The position numbers and the translations under genes were made by a program. A stretch of DNA of 64,000 nucleotides. Source: Monosiga brevicollis MX1 (lineage: Eukaryota > Opisthokonta > Choanoflagellata > Craspedida > Salpingoecidae). Positions 1 to 9,800 of the stretch are shown piece by piece (the first letter of the stretch is position 1; the number at the start of each line of letters is the position of its first letter). The notes beneath the pieces are model-generated. The model had not been told where the DNA came from. It saw only the letters and a list, made by a program, of their open reading frames with translations, and made no database searches. The DNA is taken from positions 396,578 to 460,577 of the forward strand of contig NW_001865055.1 of the NCBI RefSeq assembly GCF_000002865.3. Direction: 5' to 3'.

Positions 1-1251
1 CGATTCCTCTTCTTTGGCGCCGAGGAACTGGGTCTTTTGGGCTCAAAGGCATATGTCCAGCACCTGCAAGACACAAACGTTCGTTGTTGTTTCCGCAACA
101 TATCCGGCGCTCTTCACCCGTGGTTCTCATGCATTACTGCAATTCTGGGTTGTAGATTGAGTCGCTGCGCAACATCAGCTGTATGCTCAATTTTGACATG
201 AGTAAGAACCCTGTTGCTTCGTCAAGATTTGTTTTCTCTCTTTCTTCCTCGCTTTCTTCATAACCTTACTGGGCCTTGTGCAGTTGCATCCCCGAATTTT
301 ATCCGAGGCGTCTACAACGGCAGCTCAGCTGCTCCCGAGTATGGGCAGCGTGTTCTTGATGGATCGACTGTCATTGAGGTTTGTGCTGATACGACACTCA
401 GCCCATGTCCTTGCGCGCACACTCATCTGGCCCCTCCTCGGACCATGGCCACGCCACAGAACCTGTTCACGGACCGCCTGGAAGCCAAAAAACTAGCCCA
501 TGAGCTCACCGATTTTGACGGCCGATCTGACTACGGTCCCTTCATTGCCAACGGCATCCCTTCTGGTGGCCTTTTCACAGGTGCCGAAGTCACCAAAACG
601 ATTGAGCAACGCAACATGTACGGAGGGGTCCCGTATGCTGCCTACGATCCCTGCTATCACCAGGTAAAGGCTCCCATATCGGCGTGGCATCGCTGGGGTC
701 GAGTTGAAAAGTCCAGGCTGAAGTCTCTTATCTTTGGCTTACCGTGCGCTTAGGCTTGCGACACTGTTGAGAATATCAACCAAAAGGTTCTGGCCGAAAT
801 GGCAGATGCAGGGGCCTACGTTGCCTTTCAGCTTGCCATGGCCAAGGATCTCGATGCTCTACTGTTTCCCGAAGGAAAGCCTGGTCTACCCACGACACCA
901 GGGCCGGCAACGACATCAACATCAACATCTATCAAGACGACCACGACCACAGCTGGCCCCGCAACCTCCACCACGGCCGCCCCCACGACTACGACCATGA
1001 CCACGGCCGCCCCCACGACCACGACCACAACAACGACCACGGCCACAACAACGACCACGGCTGCCCCCGCGACCACGACCACAACCACGGCAGCTCCGAC
1101 GACTATGACCACAATTACCGCGGCCCCCACAACCTCCACCACCGCTGCTCCCACTGCCTCTCCCACGGCTGCTTCCTCAACGCACAGCCCCACCGATGCT
1201 TCTTCATCCACCGCCAACTCGACAGCGGCTGCACCGTCCACCTCTACCTGA
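1..1251 (+). CDS. M28-family zinc aminopeptidase, 3' part, with Thr-rich tail
   Basis: Secreted or lysosomal/vacuolar exopeptidase that removes N-terminal amino acids using two zinc ions. Exons read as <1-78, 156-201, 284-378, 460-663 and 754-1251; all junctions keep phase with GT-AG borders. Seen: FFGAEELGLLGSKAYV (the Glu-Glu pair holding catalytic base and zinc ligand), MLNFDM spliced to IASPNF (zinc Asp), GRSDYGPFIANGIPSGGLFTG and YDPCYHQACD (last zinc His). These fit the M28 aminopeptidase Y/Streptomyces type. The first zinc motif and the signal peptide lie upstream of the window, so the gene is 5'-partial. After the catalytic domain (about residue 900 nt onward) come some 110 residues made mainly of Thr, Ala, Pro and Ser, like an O-glycosylated mucin stalk; no membrane segment or GPI-type hydrophobic end follows, so the protein is probably soluble. 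Converges on the kinase gene. Confidence 0.88.
895..1248 (+). repeat. Thr/Ala-rich coding microsatellite
   Basis: Imperfect runs of ACC, ACG, ACA and GCC codons within the last exon of the M28 peptidase encode Thr-rich blocks alternating with A-A-P or A-P. It is translated as a mucin-like tail; the long open frame on the opposite strand (Val/Ala-rich) is a shadow of this composition. Confidence 0.8.
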
Positions 1252-1693
1252 GAAGTTACGAATTGCCGACTCGCTGGCCGGATTGACGTGACGCTAGAGC
1301 TATTTTCCCATAGACATCTTCCTCATGGCATTGTGGAAGAAGCCATGAAACTGTAGAATACCCAATTTAATGTTCAATTTCCAATCCAAGCCTTATATGT
1401 TCAATACGACTATCAACAAGTACGGAAACAGCGCATCAGATTCAGCCGGGTCATCTTTCTTGGGCCCCCTTTGTCAGCAAAGACAGAGCACGCAGGAATA
1501 GGGATATCATAATGAAGGGGCACACACACAACTGGCGCATAGCAAGACAGCATATCTCGATCGCTTGCTTGCGGGAACAATTCAAGAGTGCAGGAAACAA
1601 AAATCGATCGTAAAACAATTCATGGGCTCGACTCCCGAGCCAGTCCGAAAGTGCAGGCGTTGTGGTACGTTGACTTCATGCCGTGGAAGAGCT
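1252..1693. other. Convergent intergenic region, no gene seen
   Basis: Holds the 3' flanks of the M28 peptidase (plus) and the kinase (minus). I see no conserved coding segment, only a short CA run near 1522. No canonical AATAAA is evident next to either stop. Confidence 0.6.
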
Positions 1694-4015
1694 TCAAAGC
1701 GTAACCACACGCTTGAAGAAGCTTGACGTCATGGAACGACTGTGCCGCCGTGCAATGGACGGGGCAGAGTTACGTGGGGCGCGATGTGCATCGATCAGAG
1801 GATGAGGGGGGTGAGCGCGACTGAAGGATCCTCGTGCGCCGGGAGGACGAAACCAGGGTTGCTCTGCAGCCAAGAATCCCCAAATGTCATCCAGCGAAGG
1901 TCGCTCTGTCGGATCAGGGGCCAATATGCGCAGTAGCAGTTCGTGAAGGTCGTCGGTAATTAGAGCCAGGGCACTGCTTGGTCCGGGAAGACGTCCAGTC
2001 ACACAATAGCGGTGATAGTGAAGGTCGCTGGGGCGGGCGCGGTCCCAGGGAAGATCGGCAAACAGCACCGCATACCAAACAAGTCCCAGAGCCCAAATAT
2101 CTTGCTCGGCGGCACATGGGGCACGATGAAAGGACTCGGGAGACATGTACAGTTCGGTTCCGGGGATGAGACGCTCGAGATGAATGGTGCCTTGTTGGAC
2201 GGAGGAACCAAAGTCATGGAGATGCAGGTTGCCTTCTTCATCGAGGAGGCAATTCTCTGGCTTGACATCACCATGCACCAAGTCAGCTGCATGCACCTCT
2301 TGCAGGGCCAAGACCAGTTGAAGCATCCATTGTCGCGCTTGGCGTTGTGTGACCTGATGCAGGCTTTGGGGCTTGATGCGATCAAAAAGGGTGCCACCGG
2401 TCATGTGCTGAAGCACAATGAAACAATGCTTGTCCTCTTCGAAATGCAGGCGCATGACGCCTAAATATCCAGCATGGGCCAAACGTTGATAGGCACGGAG
2501 CTCATTCTGAGCAGGCTGGCCTGGAGCACTCAGTAGTACGCCCTTGATCACAACAGCATCGTCGGTGAGCGTATCGACGGCAAAGTACACCGTCGAGTTG
2601 CGTTGGGACGCCAGGGTCCCAACCACAGCAAAACGCCCGTGATACAGAGTCGTTCTTGCGTGTGCATTGCTACCAGCTGACGCCACGGTCCCAGCAGGCT
2701 CCGATGCTGTGTTGGCCGAGGCTGTGTCGCTTGAGTTTTTGCGCCTCAACTGGTCAACGACGCGAGCCGCAGAAGACAAAGTGTTGTTGAGGGGCAACGT
2801 TGACCTCGTCGAAGATGCATCACTCGGGCTTTGAGCTTGAGTTGCTGAACCATGCTCCTCGCCCGCAGCATCGTCAGGCAAACGTTCCGACAAGCTGCTG
2901 CTGGAGGAGGTTGAGCAAGATTCTGAAGCGTCGAGATCTTCAGGACCAACCACCTCAGCCATACTGCTGATGCTGGCTTGCCGCAGCTGCGCCTCAAGTT
3001 GTGACAAGCTTGCCGCAACGGCACCCTGGTAGAACTTTTCTCGAGCTTGCCGGCGGCGCGTTAAAGCCCTACTTGCATCATTGTCCGTCCGGTCTTCCTG
3101 ATCAAAATCCTCGCTATCGTCTTCCATCTCCGGCTCTTCCTCTTCCGACCTGTGACTGGAAGTATCACAATCTGATTCGATATCCTCAGCCTCGTTGCTC
3201 TCGTCTTCCTGTTCCTGCGTCAGAGTGTGACTTGGCACTAAAGAATTGTTCCCGAAGTCAGCCTTCTTTGAGATTGAGCACTGGATATGGCCGCCAGGTG
3301 GTGAAATAGCAGAGGTGGTAGTATCAGCCAGGTCAGAAGATTGCCTGTGGACGGTGTTCTTGGAAGCACCTTGGCGGGCGCTGGCTTCGACCTTGAGCTG
3401 AGCTGCATGTAAACGGCGCTCATTGCCGAGCTGAGCAGCAGCCGCCAGCTGAAGCTCCAATGAGGTTGGGTGCTCCAACTCCGACTCGATGGGACCGGCC
3501 ACTTCGGCAATTTCTGCGAGGTGGTGGGGCTGGTGAAGCAAAGTGGCTCGCTGGTTCCATCCAACAGGGCGATGACGCCGTACAACGTGTGCGCTATGGC
3601 GCCGGGGTTGTTGGGGTGCCACGGGTTTGGCGGGCAGGTGGTGGTGTGAGCGTGAACGCCCTCCCTGTCGAATAAATGGGACGTCTGTTGCTACATTGGA
3701 GCCCGCAGCGACGGCGCCATTGGATGACCCGGCTGAAGCGGTGGCAATGGTCGGGGATGGGAGCTCAAGCAAAGGTGCATCAAGAGCACTAGTTGGGGGC
3801 ACGGCTGTCGCATCCTCGGAAGTCCTCGGGGTTGTGCAAAAGCGGGCCAGGCTCTGATATTCAATGTAGCCATGGCAGTATTCCTGTGAACTACGCTTGA
3901 GGGCCGGTGAGAGCTTGGGTGGTTTTGCACGTTGAGCAGGTGGCTGCAGTTGTTGCTGCTGATACTGTTCTTGCTGCCCGTGCACGGGAGCGGGAACGAC
4001 CCAGCGTTCTGTCAT
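1694..4015 (-). CDS. Serine/threonine protein kinase with long disordered N-terminus
   Basis: Single-exon gene of 773 codons. The kinase domain is C-terminal, about residues 455-720. Catalytic marks are present: VVIKG (lysine about 491), HGDVKPEN (catalytic Asp about 583), HDFGSS (DFG Asp about 601), ELYMSPESF as the APE-like motif, and DIWALGLVWYAVL. The glycine-rich loop is degenerate: GTLASQRNSTVYFA in place of GxGxxGxV. Residues 1-450 are low complexity (poly-Gln near the start, Ser-rich, an acidic block about 260-310), with no fold I recognise. A basic Arg/Ser/His tail of about 50 residues follows the kinase. I cannot place it in a kinase family; CAMK/STE-like features are not decisive. 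The chosen ATG is the first in the frame; a 5' exon upstream cannot be excluded. Confidence 0.85.
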   Translation of the reverse strand: MTERWVVPAPVHGQQEQYQQQQLQPPAQRAKPPKLSPALKRSSQEYCHGYIEYQSLARFCTTPRTSEDATAVPPTSALDAPLLELPSPTIATASAGSSNGAVAAGSNVATDVPFIRQGGRSRSHHHLPAKPVAPQQPRRHSAHVVRRHRPVGWNQRATLLHQPHHLAEIAEVAGPIESELEHPTSLELQLAAAAQLGNERRLHAAQLKVEASARQGASKNTVHRQSSDLADTTTSAISPPGGHIQCSISKKADFGNNSLVPSHTLTQEQEDESNEAEDIESDCDTSSHRSEEEEPEMEDDSEDFDQEDRTDNDASRALTRRRQAREKFYQGAVAASLSQLEAQLRQASISSMAEVVGPEDLDASESCSTSSSSSLSERLPDDAAGEEHGSATQAQSPSDASSTRSTLPLNNTLSSAARVVDQLRRKNSSDTASANTASEPAGTVASAGSNAHARTTLYHGRFAVVGTLASQRNSTVYFAVDTLTDDAVVIKGVLLSAPGQPAQNELRAYQRLAHAGYLGVMRLHFEEDKHCFIVLQHMTGGTLFDRIKPQSLHQVTQRQARQWMLQLVLALQEVHAADLVHGDVKPENCLLDEEGNLHLHDFGSSVQQGTIHLERLIPGTELYMSPESFHRAPCAAEQDIWALGLVWYAVLFADLPWDRARPSDLHYHRYCVTGRLPGPSSALALITDDLHELLLRILAPDPTERPSLDDIWGFLAAEQPWFRPPGARGSFSRAHPPHPLIDAHRAPRNSAPSIARRHSRSMTSSFFKRVVTL

Positions 4016-6874
4016 GACTTTGGTCTTGCGCCACTCTTGTGGAGCTTGATTAGAGGAGAGAGAAGCAAGAGCAAAGACAGTGGAGGTGAGCTATCGCCAT
4101 GTGCACGAGGCAGACGGGCCCAGAGTTGAGGTTTGGTCTTGTCTTGGAACGACAGGGATACAGAGCAAGCAGAGAGTGATATCACAAGTTTTGAGCATGC
4201 AAACGCATGCCAGTGGGCGTCGTGATCAATGGTGGAAGCAAGAGTCCAGGTTGACCGGATGGCGGAGGAATGAAGCGGAGGAAGCACAACAGTTGGAAGA
4301 AGAAGTTGTGGGCCAGCTCACCTCAGACGTGTTCCGGCAAAAAAAAAAAAAAAAAAAAGTGGGGGAAGGCTTGAGCTCTCGCCTTCCAAAAGATTGAAGG
4401 GGATTTGGAGATAAGACTAAAGGCAGACCCAATCTGTCGCTCGGCAAGCAACCGAGCTGTCGGCCTTTTGCTTCAAACGACCAGGCCCGCGCCAGGCGCG
4501 ATCGTTTCGTCGATCACAATGGTCTGTTAACCCTCGTCCTTCTTTTGAAACGGTTGGGGGGGGGGGGGGGGGGGGGGAAAAAAAACTCCAAAAACCCCGC
4601 CCCCGGAAATGATTTTCTTAAAAAAAAACCAAAAAGAAATCCCCCCCCAAAACCCAGGAGCAAAAAGGGGATCNNNNNNNNNNNNNNNNNNNNNNNNNNN
4701 NNNNNNNNNNNNNNNNNNNNNNNGTTGGGGGGGGTGGGGGGGGGGGGGAAGAGAGCTCGGAAAGCACGGCAGCAGGAAGTGATTTGCTGAAAAACAAACG
4801 AGAATGAAGTCCCGTCCAGAAACCGAGGAGCAAAGAGGTGATCCTTCCGGGCAGGGGCCAAGCATGCCCCAATTGCACCCCGAGGCAGCGCTTGTGGGGG
4901 AAGGAGCGGCGTTGAACGGCACAGTACAAAAGGGGAGTTGCAAAAGGAAATTGAGGACCCTTTGGAAAGAGGACTGTCGGGGAGAGGTGTGCGAGTTAGA
5001 TTGAGGCAATCCAAGTTGGTGTGCACTGATTCAATGCGTTTGAGGCGTGGTTTTGCAGAGCATCGGTTGAACGCAGCCGACGCGCGCTTGTCCTGAGATC
5101 AACAACCAACGCCCTGATCGGGGATCAACACGATTCGCACGACGATCCATCTGCCCATGCCTCTGCCGTTTTTTCCAAGAAAGCTCAGAGTCAGCCAGCC
5201 ACACACACACCACACACACACACACGATCGCAACGCCTATGACCATGACCATGCGTACCATCCATCATCTACAGCGTACTATCTACATCCATTACAATCT
5301 GCATGCGTGTGAAATTCAACCCATAGCCATTGCTTAGGCCCCATACAGATGTGCAGATGACGGATATTGGTCTACCATACACACTGCATACGTATGCATA
5401 CGATACCCCCTGAGATGGGTACGGACGGGTACGGTGTATTCTTGCAGTCGAAACGACTTGTTTTTGAAGAACTGTTGTACGCCAGCTATCGAGTTGCTGT
5501 CGAGTTGGGCGGGGGTTTGCGGAGCTGGTTTCCCGTTCTGTCCTGCAAATGTGAGCCAAACAACCCAACACCACTGTGTGCTTGTTCCGACATGAAGTGT
5601 CCAACACGTGGCCCACAAAGACAAAACGGCAGCGACCGCCACACAACAGCACACATAATCGATAGCGACGTCACGACAGTGCTGCTTTTTTCCTTAGAAA
5701 CAGCTGCGAGTTTGGTGCGTAGGGTGCAGACGATACACTGACGTCAGCGCGAGTATGGCATTGGTCTGGTCAAAGCGTGGTAGCGAAATCTCCATCTCGG
5801 CGCCAAAGTGAAGCGCACCCAACTTGCTGTTGCTGCAGGTGCCTTCACATATGACTGGCAGAAGAAAATTGAATTCCTGTTGCTCCATTGTGGCAGTCTC
5901 TGTCTCTGGGTCAGTCCCTGCCCCGTGGTCTCTGCGCTTTACCTCCATTGGCAGCTGTCTATGTACCGGATTTGGTCAATCGGTTTTGCTTCAGATGCAC
6001 AGCCATCGCCAAATACAAGAATAGCGAGGAATAGCTCCGAACATAGCAGCAATTCCAATTGTTCATTTATTTTTTTTCAAAAAAAAAAAAGAGGGGTGCA
6101 CCGCGTCATTTTTGCACCAGGCCCACCCCTTCTCCCCACTGCTGCTTGCTCGCCTTGACCACATAGAAGCGTAACAAACGACACACCTTTACTTTTGTGT
6201 GAAAGAAAAATGCGCCTCGTGTGCAGAAGTCACATCTTTGGTGCTGGGGATATGTGGGGCGCGTGTCATGGTGCCAATGACGTGGAGCAAGTATGCCTCA
6301 TACAACCAAGAGGAATTTTGTGGAAGGACTCAGATATGTGACGACGGGTGCTTTCTGCTGTGGCTGCTGCCCCCCTGTCGATGCCTCTGCCTGGCAGGTT
6401 GGAAGACCCAACGAGCACGCTCACATTATCTGTTTTCTCTTCGTCTCTTCCTTTACAGCTAGTCAGGCACAGCTGCAATCTCAGAGTGATGGTTCTCGGA
6501 TCAATTGAGAACTGGCGGCATGAGCGCCAGCTCGATACGCAAGAAGAAATTAATGAGGAGAAGGACTAGTTCGCACGCATCACAGCGCATCACGTTCAAG
6601 GGCCTTTTCTGACAGCGAGACAAACAACAAACACCGTTTCGCTTATCCACTACTAAATGATCACGCAACACCATCACACAGGCCCTGAATCTTCAGCACA
6701 CTTCTCAGGCAATAGATCAGCTACAGCACCACACACACACACACACACACACACACAGCTTAACCGACCAGAGCAAACCAGACATGACGCGGTCACGCTG
6801 TCAGCTCTGCGCCACCACGAGACCACATCGCCAGAAAGAAAGCCCAACCAACGATGGGCCAAAAGCGAGCGCGC
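4016..6874. other. Intergenic region upstream of kinase, with assembly gap
   Basis: About 2.9 kb between the dynein stop and the kinase start, both on the minus strand. It contains homopolymers (A18 near 4340, G and C runs beside the gap), the 50-N gap, CA microsatellites near 5202-5225 and 6730-6758, and an A-run at 6079-6090. Open frames here are short, overlap in several frames and show no family motif, so I call no gene. It should hold the kinase promoter and the dynein 3' UTR. Confidence 0.55.
4674..4723. other. Assembly gap of 50 N with duplicated flanks
   Basis: Fifty N separate two versions of the same roughly 120 bases. The left flank (4553-4673) is a homopolymer-smeared rendering of the right flank (4724-4843): both run from a GTTG plus G-tract to a GGAGCAAA...GATC end, in the same order and at the same spacing. 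The gap probably has no missing sequence. Confidence 0.85.
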
Positions 6875-9800
6875 TTAATCGTCCAGTTGGCACAGCAACG
6901 CCACGCCTCGGCGAACCCAATGATCCGAAGGCATATCTGACGGCACTCTGATTGGCAAAACGTAGTTGGTTGAGTGGCCTGTCGTCGACAGAGTTCCACG
7001 GCGCTCGCTTGTCTTATACACTGGGCAAAGATAGCTTGGCACATCAGGCAACTCTTCCTTCTTGCCCGGCTTGAGCCAGATGGCAGGCATCACATCAAAG
7101 AGCACCTTGGGCATGGATTCACCGAGCACATGCTTAGACTTGACCCAGCTGTAAAAATCAAACAAACCCGACCGCATACCATGAGAGTCCCTCCATACCC
7201 CATGTGTGGCCGGCGCAAGCGCGCCAAACACTGGACCAGGCACAGAAAGCAAAGTACAGAGATGCGTACCGTGCACCATCCAAAAACAGGCCGTCAATCA
7301 GCACGCCATCTGCCGGCGCGGTGCGTGGGTCCTCGTCCCGCAAAACCTCAAAACCAAAGCCCAAGATGTCGATGGGAATCTTGTACTTGCGCGCATAGTT
7401 TTGCAGCGCACCCGTCAAGAATGCCTACCCCAAGCACGGCGTGTCCATGACATCACGCTCAACACAGGGCACCAACAGACCAAAGGCACAATCGCATCGC
7501 CGAATCGTACCTGTGTGAAATAAAACCCGCTCACCCAGAACACGTCCGGCTTGCCTTGCTCGTACCACGTCTGCAAAAATTGAAGCCGTTGCAAAAAGTC
7601 CGAGACGTAGCTGCCCAATGGCTTCAAACTCGGGTAGGATTTGGCCATCCACATGCCGGGCACCTTGCCAATGGTCAAGCTACGCCCGACCTCCTCCAAG
7701 GCCGGCGACATGAGCACCAAACCTGCAAGAACCCATGCACGACCGTTCATGTGTGAGCACACGCTCGTCCTTGTCCGTGCTAATCCAAGGTCAGAGAGAT
7801 ATCCACGCCCCGCGCTCGCTGCCACACACACACACACAAACCTTTAATGGCTTTGCGCAAATCGCGAAGAGACGTGACAATTACTTGCAGCAAGCGATTG
7901 AAACGTTGCATCTCCTGAACAAGCACCGTGTTCATCGACTCGTCGTAGCGTGTTGGAAACTTGGCCAATGCAGCTTCCAGATCGAAGAGGCTCGGCAACT
8001 ACGGTAGCCATGCAATGTAAGTCGTTCGAGAGAATAGTGAAATAGAAGAAATGAATCAGGACAGCACTGCGCCAACCGCTTACCTTGGCCAAGATGCCTT
8101 CTGCAATCTCATCCATCAACTCTTCCACCCGATGACCCTCGCCGCCGCCACCGCCGCTAGTGCCTAGGTTGATGGGATCATACAGCCAAGTCAGGTCTCA
8201 GGTGACCTGAGAACGTCCCTATCCCTACAAAAGGCAAACTTCACAACCTCAAAAAGAAACGCCAGACTTACCCATGGTCGCAAGGCACGAGTCAAAAAGC
8301 AGGCGCGTTTCTTGCAAGTCCTTGGAAATGTCAACATTGTCATGCATGCCAAAGGCTTCTGGGGGCTGCTCCACCGGCAACTCCTTGATAAACTCGACGT
8401 AGTGATCGTAGCCCTCGGGTGCTGGTACGTGATAGACTCCGCTCGGTGACAACGCATACTTGGTCTGGACACACGCGTCTCGGCAAAAAGTATTTTTGAG
8501 AATCGAGACCAAGCAGCGTCTAATTGCACAGAGCACGAACCAGTCAACAGGTGTCAGGTAAGCTCTTCAAAACTGCAAATTGGCTGCACCATCTACCCGC
8601 CCCGCCGCCACATGCCCTGACGGGACCTCATGCGACTTCAACAAGTCAGCAAAGCCAGCAAGAAAACCCACCGATCCCAATCGTCAGTCACACGGCCACC
8701 ATAGTTGCACTGGCCCGTCAAGTATTGCAGTGCATCCAACGGCAGGTCATCGTACTCCTCCAAGAAAATCTATGGCCGGCAGATTCGGTGCAGACTGTGA
8801 GTTGGCTGACAAAGTTGATGCGACCGAGGCAGGTTTCAAGAGATTGTGTTATAGGAAGAACAACGAGCGCAGCTCACGTTCAACTGGCGCACGCTAATGC
8901 GCAGGTCGCTCTCATTGAAGCCGTAAGGAATGTTCCAGCCCAGCGGACCAAATTTGCGTCGCTCTTGCACGTTAGCATGGAAAAAGCACAAGCCAAAAAG
9001 CAGTTTTTGGAAAGCCTCATGCTTGGCCGGATTGTCCTCGAGTTTGTTGAAAAAGCTCGGATCTGAGATGGGATCCGTCAAGTAAGACTGCAACATATTC
9101 ATGCGCAGGCCTGTTGGCGGCTCATTGGTCATCTTGACACCGTTTTGCAGGACTGAAACAGGAAACTTGTCGGACGGATACGACGTCAGCCACAACCGAA
9201 ACTCTTTGTGGACCTATACATTGTATTGTTTCAGCCAAGACCACCGAGTGGATTGTGAGAGGGTGAAACACGCTGTGACACTCAGGACAAGATGATAGCC
9301 AGACCGCTCTGTCGCCTTGACTCGCAGGGCAGAGCTAAACAACTGAATGGCTGTGCGTACCTTGGCTGGGTCCATTTCTTCGCAGATGCGCTCAAGAGCA
9401 GGCATCCATGAGACGGCCAAGTGGCAATTTTGCAATGCCACCCACGACCCCTCGGCCATGGCTTTGGCAATCATGCGCTCAGCAAAAGGACCTTGCCCCT
9501 GACCCAACGAGATGGCGTTGAACTTGTCCCCGCCAAAGCCCACCGTGTCTGCAAACTTCAATAGCTGCGCCATTGGGTCAGCGCCCGGGCTCAGCACGAA
9601 AATCAGGGGGGCAGTAGCCACAGAGTCGTTGTAACTTTCTTGCAAGTTGAAAGGCGGAGGTTCCGTAAAACGCTGCCCGAGCTTGGACTGTACGAACAAG
9701 CGGCACAGTGGTACCGCCTTATCGGGGCGCATCACACGCAACAAGGTCATGCGCTGAAAGTCCGTCAGCGATCCCTGCCAGGAGTCAGGAAGCTCCTCGT

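Noticed and set aside
828-1241. Val/Ala-rich open frame on the minus strand
   Set aside because: It is the reverse shadow of the Thr-rich repeat in the peptidase exon.
8520-8671. An extra small dynein exon (plus-strand CATCTACCCGCC region gives an acceptor-like TAG)
   Set aside because: Joining 8672 directly to 8519 restores [12 protein letters not shown] in phase and matches the family; the extra exon would introduce a stop.
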